Source: Promethearchaeota archaeon | GTDB taxonomy: Archaea > Asgardarchaeota > Lokiarchaeia > Sigyniarchaeales > SOKP01 | Length of the DNA stretch: 62,795 nt | Reading direction: 5' to 3' | NCBI GenBank assembly: GCA_016839915.1 | Contig: JAEOTH010000174.1 | Coordinates: 1-62,795, forward strand | Part shown: piece after piece, positions 24,876 through 33,158 of the stretch | Position numbering within the stretch: position 1 is the first letter of the stretch | How the letters are laid out: each line of letters opens with the position of its first letter | Translations under genes and position numbers: made by a program | The notes under the pieces: model-generated | What the model was told of the DNA's origin: nothing | The model's input: only the letters and a program-made list of their open reading frames with translations | Database searches by the model: none

Positions 24876-26474
24876 TTAACACCCTCCTTTTGTTAATTCT
24901 TTAATCATAAGATCAATAAATGGATTAAAATAGTCAGGCTCTTTTCTAAATACACCATCTAATCCTTTACCTCCATCTATTGGTCTTTTAATATTAGCAA
25001 AGATTCCCTTTTCAATTGTTCTAAATAAACCTTGTTTTTCGATTTCTTTTAACAAATTATATGCTTTATTTAGCACCTCATCAACTCGTGTTTCCATTAT
25101 TCCCCCTTTCTTAAATACTAGTTCTTCACTAATAGATTTCATATTGTTGAATATATAGCGAGCATTTTCAATAGATAAAGCTCTATCTGACATGAAAGGA
25201 GTATGTATTGCTTCTGTTAACATACCAAGGAGGTGTATCCTTTGATTTGTCATTATTGTTATCATATTGAAAAGAGCATCTTGAATATGGCCCTTAAATA
25301 TATTCCCTGTCATATGTTTTGTTGGAGGCATGAATTTAAGTGGGCTATTCGGAAAAATCTCACGTGCCATCTGTGCTTGAGCTAATTCATATAAAAAACC
25401 ATTTTCCAAATCAGGATTCATTTCAAAAGCATGTCCTAAACCCACTTGCTCTTCTTTTAATCCAGCAAGTAAGGCAAATTGCTCATTTATAAATTCAGAA
25501 GCTAGGACCGTATGAGCTGCTTCATAAGCATCAGCAGTAGTAAGATAATTGTCTTCGCCAGTATTAATTATTACTCCCGCATAAGCATTAATCATTCTCG
25601 AAAAATACTGGTCAATTATTGTTCTTTTCATGTTGATATCTCTAAATAGAATCCCATAAAGAGCATCATTAAGCATCATATCCAGCCTTTCAAAAGCACC
25701 CATAGCTGCAATTTCTGGCATACATAATCCAGAACAATAATTAGTTAATCTAATATATCTGCCTAATTCTTCACTTACTTCATCTAAAGCTTTTCTCATA
25801 AGTCGAAAATTTTCTTGAGTCGCATAAGTTCCACCAAATCCTTCAGTAGTTGCACCATAAGGCACATAATCGAGTAGACTTTGGACAGTAGATCGAATGA
25901 CAGCAATTACGTCAGCACCTTGTCTTGCTGCTGCTTGAGCTTGAACAACATCTTCATAAATATTTCCTGTAGCCACAATAACATATATTAATGGGCCCTC
26001 TTTATCACCATATTTTTGAAGTAGTTTTTCTCTCTTTCTTTTATTTTGAGATACTTTTATTAATGTCTCTTGAGCAATGAGATTAATTGTTGCTTTTATT
26101 TCAGAAATCCCTCTTAATGGTAATTCTGATAAATTTAATTCTTCTTTACTAATTTTTTCTGCAATTTCTTGTGGAGATAGATTAGTGTGTAGAATAGCAT
26201 TGCCAATATGAGTAGCAATCCCAATACCAAGATGATTCCCTTGTTTAATATTATCCACAACAATATTAGGAAGTGGTACATCAAATTCATCCATACCATC
26301 TATCCCTAGCAATCTACAAACTGTTCTTTCGATAGCTGTTGTAGTATGATTATCAATAAATTTTTGGGTCTCAAATGCGATTTTTTTAGCTGTACCTCTA
26401 GCCTTTCGCACTAATGAAAAATTTAAATTCAATTTACTTTCTAATTGCATACGAATTTCAGTCAATTTTTTCAC
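24876..26474 (-). CDS. kamD: Lysine 5,6-aminomutase alpha subunit
   Basis: This 532-residue protein is the large TIM-barrel subunit of lysine 5,6-aminomutase (D-lysine/beta-lysine 5,6-aminomutase). The family pattern is clear throughout, for example NHLGIGIATHIGNAILHTNLSP, VPYGATTEGFGGTYATQENFR, CMPEIAAMGAFERLDMMLNDALYG and KFMPPTKHMTGNIFKGH. The length equals that of the clostridial enzymes (about 515-535). It lies upstream of kamE and 45 bp downstream of the KamB-like gene on the same strand. The products are the core of the B12-dependent lysine fermentation route, so a B12 source is required by the cell. Confidence 0.95.
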   Translation of the reverse strand: MKKLTEIRMQLESKLNLNFSLVRKARGTAKKIAFETQKFIDNHTTTAIERTVCRLLGIDGMDEFDVPLPNIVVDNIKQGNHLGIGIATHIGNAILHTNLSPQEIAEKISKEELNLSELPLRGISEIKATINLIAQETLIKVSQNKRKREKLLQKYGDKEGPLIYVIVATGNIYEDVVQAQAAARQGADVIAVIRSTVQSLLDYVPYGATTEGFGGTYATQENFRLMRKALDEVSEELGRYIRLTNYCSGLCMPEIAAMGAFERLDMMLNDALYGILFRDINMKRTIIDQYFSRMINAYAGVIINTGEDNYLTTADAYEAAHTVLASEFINEQFALLAGLKEEQVGLGHAFEMNPDLENGFLYELAQAQMAREIFPNSPLKFMPPTKHMTGNIFKGHIQDALFNMITIMTNQRIHLLGMLTEAIHTPFMSDRALSIENARYIFNNMKSISEELVFKKGGIMETRVDEVLNKAYNLLKEIEKQGLFRTIEKGIFANIKRPIDGGKGLDGVFRKEPDYFNPFIDLMIKELTKGGC

Positions 26475-26519
26475 AATTTCAAATTTTTATATTTACTTTC
26501 AAATTTTTATTATAAATTA

Positions 26520-27548
26520 TTAATTTGCTCCGAGATCAAACACGGGAACATCAAGATTTTTTTTCATTAAATCTAAAAAGACATTCTTTTCAAATTCATA
26601 TCCCAATGGAGAAGTTGGGTTTATAGTAACAGCAATAACATTTATGGGATTCAAAACTTTCAGAATTCCACCTTTTTTTTGTAACTTGTTCTTAATTTTT
26701 TTACTTAAGAAAAGTTTGGTAGGGTCTTCCACTAAAAAGGTTAATCCTTTATATTTGTCAGTAAGACTCATTAAATCTTCTAATAACTTATCGGTGAGTG
26801 CACCTTTTATTACAATATATTTTGAATTTTCATCAAGAGCACTAGAAATGTCATTAGCTGCATCTAAAGAAGTTAAAATATCGAGAAATTTTATAGAGTT
26901 TCTATTATCTATGATTCCCACATTTGATTTTCTTAGTATCTCATGTGAGATGTCTCTTATTACTTTATCTCCTTCACGTTCTAAATTTAATAATTCGATT
27001 GTATGAACTGTTAAATTAATAACATTTTGCATATCTTCTGATACAGAAGCACCTGTTGAAAGTATTGTAGCGTCAGATATAATAGGAGTTGCGAATGATC
27101 TCCTGTCAAAAGCACCATCGATGAGAATCAAATCACAACCTAGATTTTTTAATTCTAGACATATTTCTTGTAAATATTTGTTAATTGAAGGACCTGCTAA
27201 TTCGATAAGACCATCATTAATTGCCTTTAATATTAAAATTTCCCCTAATGGAGTGTTAAATTCTGTTTTCTTTAAAATTTCCATTTTGACTTCACTTGCT
27301 TCAAAACTCTGTCTAGCCGTTGCTACAATTGTACCTTTTTTTATCAGTATTCGCGGTTTAGGCAACTGTGTAATCACATCATATTTTTCTCCATCTCTTC
27401 CTATAGAAGTCAAACCAAGTTTATAACCTTTTAAATTCTTTATGATATAATTTAGAGTAGTAGTTTTACTGACATTTTTCGCGAGGCCAATAATTGAGAT
27501 AATTCTATACTTACTAATTTCATTCAAAAAATTTGTCATGAAGTCCAT
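26520..27548 (-). CDS. kamB: KamB-like lysine 5,6-aminomutase reactivase subunit (P-loop protein)
   Basis: This 342-residue protein has a nucleotide-binding start (RIISIIGLAKNVSKTTTLNY, about residues 15-34), followed by TSIGRDGEKYD, LILIDGAFDRRSFATP and LSTGASVSEDMQNVINLTVHT. This matches what I know of the KamB protein encoded beside clostridial kamDE, which helps repair inactivated aminomutase together with the MutS-like KamC. Here the usual Walker A glycine before Lys is serine (NVSKTTT). No kamC-like gene is present in the window. It sits directly upstream of kamD in the operon. A fragment nearly identical to its P-loop region is found at 29217-29292. Confidence 0.8.
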   Translation of the reverse strand: MDFMTNFLNEISKYRIISIIGLAKNVSKTTTLNYIIKNLKGYKLGLTSIGRDGEKYDVITQLPKPRILIKKGTIVATARQSFEASEVKMEILKKTEFNTPLGEILILKAINDGLIELAGPSINKYLQEICLELKNLGCDLILIDGAFDRRSFATPIISDATILSTGASVSEDMQNVINLTVHTIELLNLEREGDKVIRDISHEILRKSNVGIIDNRNSIKFLDILTSLDAANDISSALDENSKYIVIKGALTDKLLEDLMSLTDKYKGLTFLVEDPTKLFLSKKIKNKLQKKGGILKVLNPINVIAVTINPTSPLGYEFEKNVFLDLMKKNLDVPVFDLGAN

Positions 27549-27655
27549 TTTCTCGCTAAAAAGTGATATGATACTGATAATAAGAGAAATAAATCTTAAT
27601 TATATAAATGTTAGATATTGTTTAAAATTAGACTTAATCTATTTTTTCCATTCAT

Positions 27656-27677
27656 AACAATTCCAAAAAGAATTGTT
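27656..27677 (-). repeat. Hairpin just after the flavoprotein gene
   Basis: AACAATTC and GAATTGTT are perfect 8-base arms around a 6-base loop (CAAAAA on the + strand), beginning 12 bases beyond the stop of the gene ending at 27689. It lies in the 140 bp between this gene and kamB. No U-run follows on the minus strand, so it may be a processing or stability element rather than a terminator. Confidence 0.4.
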
Positions 27678-27688
27678 TAGTATCGAGA

Positions 27689-28933
27689 TTAAGCTTGATT
27701 TAAAAGGGAAGCAATATAATCCCATTTCTTATTAATTTTATCGGATGTACGTAACCGGTTAAATATTTTATATTCAAATGCACCAATTAGATTGTACATA
27801 TTTTTTACTTCCTTATATACATCTTGTTCTTCAAATTTTATGGTGTACTTCTCAATTTTATTGAAAGTCCATAAGTTTTCATTGATGTCTATTTTAGATT
27901 TATTAAGTTTTATTAAAGCTTCTAAATCTTGAGTGATCATACTAACCCAAAATTTCGCCATTTCCATAGAATAAAAGAGTCCGGAAGAACCAAATGGGTT
28001 TACAAATCCGGCGCTATCTCCCAGTAAAACTACACCAGGATTAGGAACGAACTTTTCAGCCATTTTCGCATTAGGTAAAGAAGTAATTTCTTCATAATCG
28101 ATATTACAATTCTTAAAAAACACACTAAACCCAGGATAATTTTGTTTTATTTCATTCCAAACTCTTAAGATCTCCTCATTATTGGGTATCTTCACTGTAT
28201 TCATATTGGGAACTTGTGCCATTCTTAACATTAATCCAACTTCAGCTCTTCTATTTTCTAAAGGAAAGAAGTATGCCACGCAAGGGGGAAAGTTAAGTGA
28301 GTAACCTAGATCTCCATTTCCTATAAAATAGAATTCTAAGTCAGGATTTTCTTTAATATCAAAATTTGCGTTACTAATAAGACATTTAATTATCGGGCAA
28401 TTCATTTTTGCATAATCTATTCCATATCTTTTACCGATAACTCCTTTAAACCCGCTACAATCTAATACAGCATTACCAAATACTTCTTGAATTTGACCAT
28501 CCATACTTTTATACTTCACGCCGAGCGTTATTCCATGCTTTTCAATTGGTTCAATAACGGTGGAGTTAAACGATATTTTTACACCTAAATCGTTCGCAAC
28601 TTCAGTGAATCGATCAATAAATTCTCTCCATTCAAAGAAATAATGATCATACCCTTTATATGTAGTAGTAATCTGTAAATCATTAGGTGAATGCCACACC
28701 CTACCACCATTCGATTTAAAACCTATAGAAGGTAAAAATCCCTCTCCCAATATTTCATCAACGATTGGCATATGAGCCATTCCTTCACCACGTGGATTCG
28801 GCCCAGCAAGTCTTCCCTTTTCTAAAATTATTGATGTAAAACCAAGTCTTGCTGCTATAATTCCCGCTGTTAGTCCAGCAGGTCCGGCACCAACTATAAT
28901 AAAATTAAAAAAACTAGAGTTTTCAGCATCCAT
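27689..28933 (-). CDS. Geranylgeranyl-reductase-family FAD-dependent oxidoreductase
   Basis: This 414-residue flavoprotein has the Rossmann motif VGAGPAGLTAGIIAARLG at about residues 14-31, the GG-doublet-type segment PNPRGEGMAH and the second FAD motif VVLLGDSAGFVNPFGSSGLFYSMEMAKFW near 300-328, the pattern of the geranylgeranyl reductase/FixC-like family. Archaeal members saturate isoprenoid lipid chains, but the family is broad and includes enzymes acting on other substrates. The gene lies between kamA and kamB on the same strand, so it may be co-transcribed with the lysine genes. A link to lysine metabolism or electron disposal is possible but not shown. There is no transmembrane segment. 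Confidence 0.8.
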   Translation of the reverse strand: MDAENSSFFNFIIVGAGPAGLTAGIIAARLGFTSIILEKGRLAGPNPRGEGMAHMPIVDEILGEGFLPSIGFKSNGGRVWHSPNDLQITTTYKGYDHYFFEWREFIDRFTEVANDLGVKISFNSTVIEPIEKHGITLGVKYKSMDGQIQEVFGNAVLDCSGFKGVIGKRYGIDYAKMNCPIIKCLISNANFDIKENPDLEFYFIGNGDLGYSLNFPPCVAYFFPLENRRAEVGLMLRMAQVPNMNTVKIPNNEEILRVWNEIKQNYPGFSVFFKNCNIDYEEITSLPNAKMAEKFVPNPGVVLLGDSAGFVNPFGSSGLFYSMEMAKFWVSMITQDLEALIKLNKSKIDINENLWTFNKIEKYTIKFEEQDVYKEVKNMYNLIGAFEYKIFNRLRTSDKINKKWDYIASLLNQA

Positions 28934-29053
28934 GTTTCAAAAGTAAGAGTCTAAGTAATTAAACCTTTTCGATCATAGAAAAAAGTTGAAGATCTCACTA
29001 TTTAGATTAGATATTAAAGTAAATGTAATTTTTACTACAAATCTTAGGAATTT

Positions 29054-29218
29054 TTACTTACTTGAATTGTTTCTTCTTAACTTTCTTTTTAAATCTGCAG
29101 GTTCAATAGTCACTTTTTGGCCGCTCAATAAATCACTAACACCAATTCACTTTTCACAGTCTTCACAATGGCAGTTGGGAACATAGGTTTCTGGTTCTTC
29201 GTACATTGTGATTACACT
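29054..29218 (-). pseudogene. kamA: Remnant of the 3' end of a second kamA
   Basis: The reverse strand reads VITMYEEPETYVPNCHCEDC, then a TGA, then IGVSDLLSGQKVTIEPADL and on to a normal stop at 29054-29056. It aligns without gaps to the last ~53 residues of the intact kamA just upstream, including the zinc-binding Cys-x-Cys-x2-Cys. The glutamine codon after EK is replaced by TGA. The DNA differs at many synonymous sites, so the duplication is old or was once under selection. It is joined directly to the kamB fragment at 29217-29292. Confidence 0.88.
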
Positions 29219-29292
29219 TTATAATATAATTGAGGGTAGTAGTTTTGCTAACATTTTTCGCGAGACCAATAATTGAGATTATTCTATACTTA
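29217..29292 (-). pseudogene. kamB: Remnant of the P-loop region of a second kamB
   Basis: The reverse strand of this stretch encodes about 25 residues identical to KamB residues ~14-38, including GLAKNVSKTTT, with several synonymous base changes. There is no start codon in register, and the reading frame runs straight into the kamA remnant. The upstream breakpoint is just before the Lys-Tyr-Arg codons. It is the scar of a rearrangement, not a gene. Confidence 0.85.
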
Positions 29293-29318
29293 ATGTATAT
29301 ATCAGTTTTTGAGAAATT

Positions 29319-30557
29319 TTACTTGGTTAGTTTTTTCCTTCTTAGTTTTCGTTTTAGATCTGAAGGTTCAATGGTAATCTTTTCGCCACTCAGTAATGCA
29401 CTAACTCCAATTTGCTTTTCGCAATTTTCACAATGACAATTAGGCACATAGTTTTCCGGTTCCTCGTAAGTTGTAATAACTCCTTCAAAATTTCTAAGTA
29501 CAACACGCTTATTTCCCTGGGAAATTGTGTAATCTGGCATCACAGGAATTTTTCCACCTCCTCCAGGAGCATCAACTACAAATGTTGGTACACACAAACC
29601 TGATGTATGACCTCTCAAACCTTCAATAATTTCAATTCCCTGAGCAACACTTGTTCTAAAATGACCTAATCCCATAGAGAGATCGCATTGGTAAATATAA
29701 TATGGTCTTACTCTTATTTTTACCAATTCTTGTACCAACTTCTTCATTATATGAATGCAATCATTTACTCCCCTCAATAAAACAGATTGATTTCCAAGAG
29801 GTATTCCTGCGTCAGCCAACATTTCACATGCTCTTGTAGAATCTTCTGTGATTTCATTTTGATGATTAAAGTGTGTATTAAACCAAATAGGTTGATATTT
29901 TTTTAACATTTCACATAATTCTGGAGTAATTCTAAAGGGATTTGTAACAGGAGTTCTAGATCCTATTCGAATTATTTCTACATGAGGAATTCCTTTTAAT
30001 TGTATTAGGATATCTTCTAATTTTTTATCAGACATTAATAAGGAATCACCTCCAGATAATAATACATCCCTAATAGAAGGTGTTTCTTGGATATATTTTA
30101 TACAGGCATCTATTTGTGATTGTGGAGGCGCCATGTCGTGATGACCAGCAAATCTCCTTCTTGTGCAATGTCTACAATACATTGAACATTTCTCTGTTAC
30201 TAAAAATAGTACTCTATCAGGATAACGATGCGTCAATCCTTCAACGGGAGAATCAATATCTTCACTCAATGGATCTTCAAGGTCACCAATATATCTATCC
30301 AACTCGTAAGTTGTGGGAATTGCTTGTTTTCTAACAGGATCATAAGTATCATCTGGGTCAATTAAAGATAAATAATAAGGAGTAATTGCCATCCTATATT
30401 CTTGTAAAATTCTAGGATCATCTTCTTCTTTTGTTAAGGTAATATATTTTTTAAGTTCTTCCAAAGTTATAATCCTATTTTTGACTTGCCAGCGCCAATC
30501 CTTCCAATTCTCGTCGCTCACATGTCCAAATAATCCTTTTCGTCTATTAACCTTCAT
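29319..30557 (-). CDS. kamA: Lysine 2,3-aminomutase
   Basis: This 412-residue radical SAM/PLP enzyme converts L-lysine to L-beta-lysine. The cluster motif C-x3-C-x2-C is at Cys124, Cys128 and Cys131 (EKCSMYCRHC). The PLP lysine lies in DAPGGGGKIPVMPDY near residue 335. The C-terminal zinc ligands appear as NCHCENC near 373-378, matching the clostridial enzyme. It is the first gene of the kamA-flavoprotein-kamB-kamD-kamE strand, though the remnants and 385 bp gap may separate transcripts. In methanogens a similar enzyme (AblA) makes the osmolyte acetyl-beta-lysine. Here the neighbouring kamDE, kdd and kce point to lysine fermentation. Confidence 0.96.
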   Translation of the reverse strand: MKVNRRKGLFGHVSDENWKDWRWQVKNRIITLEELKKYITLTKEEDDPRILQEYRMAITPYYLSLIDPDDTYDPVRKQAIPTTYELDRYIGDLEDPLSEDIDSPVEGLTHRYPDRVLFLVTEKCSMYCRHCTRRRFAGHHDMAPPQSQIDACIKYIQETPSIRDVLLSGGDSLLMSDKKLEDILIQLKGIPHVEIIRIGSRTPVTNPFRITPELCEMLKKYQPIWFNTHFNHQNEITEDSTRACEMLADAGIPLGNQSVLLRGVNDCIHIMKKLVQELVKIRVRPYYIYQCDLSMGLGHFRTSVAQGIEIIEGLRGHTSGLCVPTFVVDAPGGGGKIPVMPDYTISQGNKRVVLRNFEGVITTYEEPENYVPNCHCENCEKQIGVSALLSGEKITIEPSDLKRKLRRKKLTK

Positions 30558-30868
30558 ATTTTAACTCAATTATAGTTATAATATTTGACTTGATTAAACA
30601 ATTAATTAAAAATGTTTTTCTTCAAATATTTTATGTAAATTTTCAGAATTTTAATTAAGAGGCTTAGAAACATATTCAAAATTGAAATGATGTATTTTAA
30701 GAATGCATGTCTCTAAATTTTTAACCAAAACTAACAATTGAAAGATAGTTAGTAATTTTTTTATTAATTTTTTAAATTTATCTTATTTTAAATATGCAAA
30801 ATTTTAAATATTATAATTTACGATCATTCGTAAATTCAATAATATTAATCATAGAGGTAAATACTTGA
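30558..30868. other. 311-bp divergent intergenic region between kamA and the ZIP gene
   Basis: The region is almost entirely A and T and has no ORF or RNA gene that I can see. It must hold the promoters of kamA (minus) and the ZIP transporter (plus). A TTTTAAATAT box is visible at about 30801-30810 for the plus direction. The only clear structured element is the palindrome at 30815-30836. Confidence 0.6.
30815..30836. promoter_or_regulatory. Palindromic operator upstream of ZIP transporter/DtxR-like pair
   Basis: Two perfect 9-base arms, AATTTACGA and TCGTAAATT, flank the centre TCAT. The site is 22 bp long, lies 32 bp before the ZIP ATG, and is just downstream of a TATA-like box, where a bound repressor would block transcription start. 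The size and dyad form fit a DtxR/MntR-family operator, and such a regulator is encoded two genes on. Confidence 0.65.
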
Positions 30869-31624
30869 ATGTTAATTTGGATTATTTTGTTTAGTGTTTT
30901 AGGAAGTGTAGGTGCAATATTAGCAGCTTCAATTTTCATTCTAATAGGTGAAAAGGTGCAAAAAAAATTAGTAACCTCATTACTCTCATTTGCAACAGGA
31001 ACTTTATTAACAGCAGCATTAATGGGTTTGATTCCTGAAGCTATTGAATATGCCGGAGAACCTCATCTAGTTTCAATAGTTATTTTAGGAGGATTACTTT
31101 TTTTCTTCTTCTTAGAAAAATTTCTAATATGGAGAAACTGCCAAGTTGATGATTGTGAAATTCATACTCATGCTACTGGCCCTCTAGTATTAATTGGAGA
31201 TGCTTTTCACAATTTTACGGATGGAATTGTAATAGCTGCAGCTTTTCTTGCCAATTTTGGTGTAGGTTTAGCTGCCGGTATTACTATTATTATGCATGAA
31301 ATTCCTCAGGAGACTGGAGATTTTGCTATATTACTGCATGATGGAATGTCAAAGAAAAAGGCTCTTTTATATAATTTATTATCAAGTACAGCAACAATAC
31401 CAGCAGCAATCATAAGTTATTTTGTTTTAGATATTTTTGAAACAACTATACCAATATTTTTAGCGATTTCAGCAGCAAGTTTTCTTTATATTGCATTATC
31501 AGATTTAACTCCTCAACTTCATGAAAAAACTGAGACAAAAGAAATAATTAAACAGATAATTTTGGTTGTTACAGGCATTCTCGTAATGATATTAGTTTTA
31601 TCAATTGGACCCCATAGCCACTAA
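30869..31624 (+). CDS. ZIP-family metal transporter
   Basis: This 251-residue ZIP (zinc/iron permease) protein has about seven to eight membrane helices. The metal-transport motifs are GDAFHNFTDGIVIAAAF in helix 4 and MHEIPQETGDFAILLHDG in helix 5, with a His-rich loop (CEIHTHATG) before them. It would import Zn, Mn or Fe. An AGAGGT sequence precedes the ATG. The DtxR-like regulator starts 12 bp after its stop, and the palindrome at 30815-30836 lies in its promoter. A metal-regulated transporter inserted in the lysine cluster could supply zinc or iron to KamA or other enzymes, but co-location may be chance. Confidence 0.9.
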   Translation: MLIWIILFSVLGSVGAILAASIFILIGEKVQKKLVTSLLSFATGTLLTAALMGLIPEAIEYAGEPHLVSIVILGGLLFFFFLEKFLIWRNCQVDDCEIHTHATGPLVLIGDAFHNFTDGIVIAAAFLANFGVGLAAGITIIMHEIPQETGDFAILLHDGMSKKKALLYNLLSSTATIPAAIISYFVLDIFETTIPIFLAISAASFLYIALSDLTPQLHEKTETKEIIKQIILVVTGILVMILVLSIGPHSH

Positions 31625-31636
31625 TTTTTATTTATC

Positions 31637-32047
31637 ATGTTAGATTTAGATTATAAAGTTTTAAAGGTTTTACATCGTTCTAATGCCATGAAAGTAGGTG
31701 AAATTGCAAGAAAACTGGGAATTCCTCACTCAACCGTGGGAAGCAGTATAAAAAGGCTAGAAGATGGAGGAAATGTTATTTATGAGCGTTACAGACCCGT
31801 TTTTCTATCTAATAAAGGAAAAGAACTTGCTATAGAATTAGTTCGTCATGCACGACTCCTTGAAATTTTATTAATCAATGAATTTAATATGAATCCAAAG
31901 GTTGCTCATTCAGAGTGTGAAAAATTCAATTTACTTTTCTCATGTGATGTAATCAATAAAATTTGTGAAAAGTATGGGCACCCAATAGAATGTCCCTGCG
32001 GAGATACTATTTTAAACTCCGTTAAATGTTATTGTAAAAAAGAGTAA
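31637..32047 (+). CDS. DtxR/MntR-family metal-dependent transcriptional regulator
   Basis: This 136-residue protein has an N-terminal winged helix (KVLHRSNAMKVGEIARKLGIPHSTVGSSIKRLEDGGNVIYERY, residues ~8-50). A dimerisation/metal-binding domain follows, with ARLLEILLINEFNMNPKVAHSECEKF and the C-terminal signature YGHPIECPCGDTI, which corresponds to the family's GxPxxCPHG pattern. These regulators bind Fe or Mn and repress uptake genes. It is co-transcribed with the ZIP transporter (12 bp gap). The best operator candidate is 30815-30836. The final CYCKKE tail adds extra cysteines. The specific metal cannot be told from sequence. Confidence 0.85.
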   Translation: MLDLDYKVLKVLHRSNAMKVGEIARKLGIPHSTVGSSIKRLEDGGNVIYERYRPVFLSNKGKELAIELVRHARLLEILLINEFNMNPKVAHSECEKFNLLFSCDVINKICEKYGHPIECPCGDTILNSVKCYCKKE

Positions 32048-32132
32048 TGAATTCTAAATGAGTTTTAGTATTATTTACTTTTCTATGTATTATTTGATAT
32101 ACTTTTATATTAATTTAATAATAACTACTATT

Positions 32133-33140
32133 ATGAAAGTTCTGATAAAACCAAGAGCAGAATTAGAATTTCTTTTTTCGAAAGAACGTACTAAAACGGG
32201 TATTAGGCAGTTAATTGAACCAAATACGGATTTAATCTTTTATGACGAGATTAAAAATGAAGGGAGGGAATATATTATCAATGAAATAGAGGTACTTATA
32301 GGCCCTAAGATCGATGAAACGGAATTTAACTTATACAAAAACCTCAAAATGCATCAAACATTCGCAACTGGCTTAGAAGACTATAATTTTGATTTTTATA
32401 AGAATAAAAATGCGCTTCTCTGTAATTCACATACTCACTCCAAAATTATTGCTGAATATGGTTTTGCTCTTTTACTTTCAATAGCAAAGAACTTAAACAC
32501 GAATGATCAGCTTCTAAGAGAGGGAAATTGGGATTATACTCAATATCCCGCCATTACTCTATTTGGGAAAACTATTTTATTTCTGGGTTATGGAAATATC
32601 GCCATTATCTTTAAAGAAATGTGTAAACCATTTGAAATGAATTATATTGCAGTGAAAAGAACTAGACAATGTGATGACCCTGATATTGAGATTTTTACAC
32701 CTGAAGAAAAACTAGCAGCTATTAGACAAGCTGATATTATTATTAATACTCTCCCCTTAACCAAAAAAACAATTAATTTTCTTGATAAAGTTGAATTTGA
32801 TGTTATGAAACCAAGTGTGATAATTGTTAATGTGGGACGTGGTGTCACTATTAATGAAGAAAAGTTATACACTGCCTTGAAAGACAAGCGAATTAGGGGG
32901 GCTGCAATAGATGTTTGGTACAACTATCCAGAGGTTAGAGGAAGCGAAAAACAAGAACCTTTACCATGCTACCCATCTAAATTTCCCTTTCATGAATTAA
33001 AGAATGTTATTATGACCGCTCATAGAGCTTGGCAATCAGATGCGTTATTGACAGATCTTAGACCATTTCTAGATAACGTTAATAGATTTATCCGGGGTGA
33101 AAAACCTTTTAATATCATAAATCTAGAAGAAGGATACTAG
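32133..33140 (+). CDS. D-isomer-specific 2-hydroxyacid dehydrogenase
   Basis: This NAD-dependent dehydrogenase has about 335 residues from the ATG at 32133 (MKVLIKPRAELEF). I prefer this start because the upstream extension to 32058 is only hydrophobic, AT-derived sequence. The Rossmann motif LFLGYGNIAIIFKEM, the strand NTLPLTKKTINFL, VNVGRGVTINEEKLYTAL, AIDVWYNYP and the catalytic His segment MTAHRAWQSD are typical of the family. It reduces or oxidises 2-oxo/2-hydroxy acids. It follows the DtxR-like gene on the same strand and converges on kdd. Substrate is unknown; a ketoacid from amino-acid fermentation is plausible. Confidence 0.85.
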   Translation: MKVLIKPRAELEFLFSKERTKTGIRQLIEPNTDLIFYDEIKNEGREYIINEIEVLIGPKIDETEFNLYKNLKMHQTFATGLEDYNFDFYKNKNALLCNSHTHSKIIAEYGFALLLSIAKNLNTNDQLLREGNWDYTQYPAITLFGKTILFLGYGNIAIIFKEMCKPFEMNYIAVKRTRQCDDPDIEIFTPEEKLAAIRQADIIINTLPLTKKTINFLDKVEFDVMKPSVIIVNVGRGVTINEEKLYTALKDKRIRGAAIDVWYNYPEVRGSEKQEPLPCYPSKFPFHELKNVIMTAHRAWQSDALLTDLRPFLDNVNRFIRGEKPFNIINLEEGY

Positions 33141-33158
33141 AGAAATTCTTCTTAAAAG

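Noticed and set aside
29120-29170. TGA in the kamA remnant as a selenocysteine codon
   Set aside because: The position corresponds to a Gln codon in intact kamA, the upstream coding part is missing, and the fragment is fused to a kamB piece, so decay is the simpler reading.
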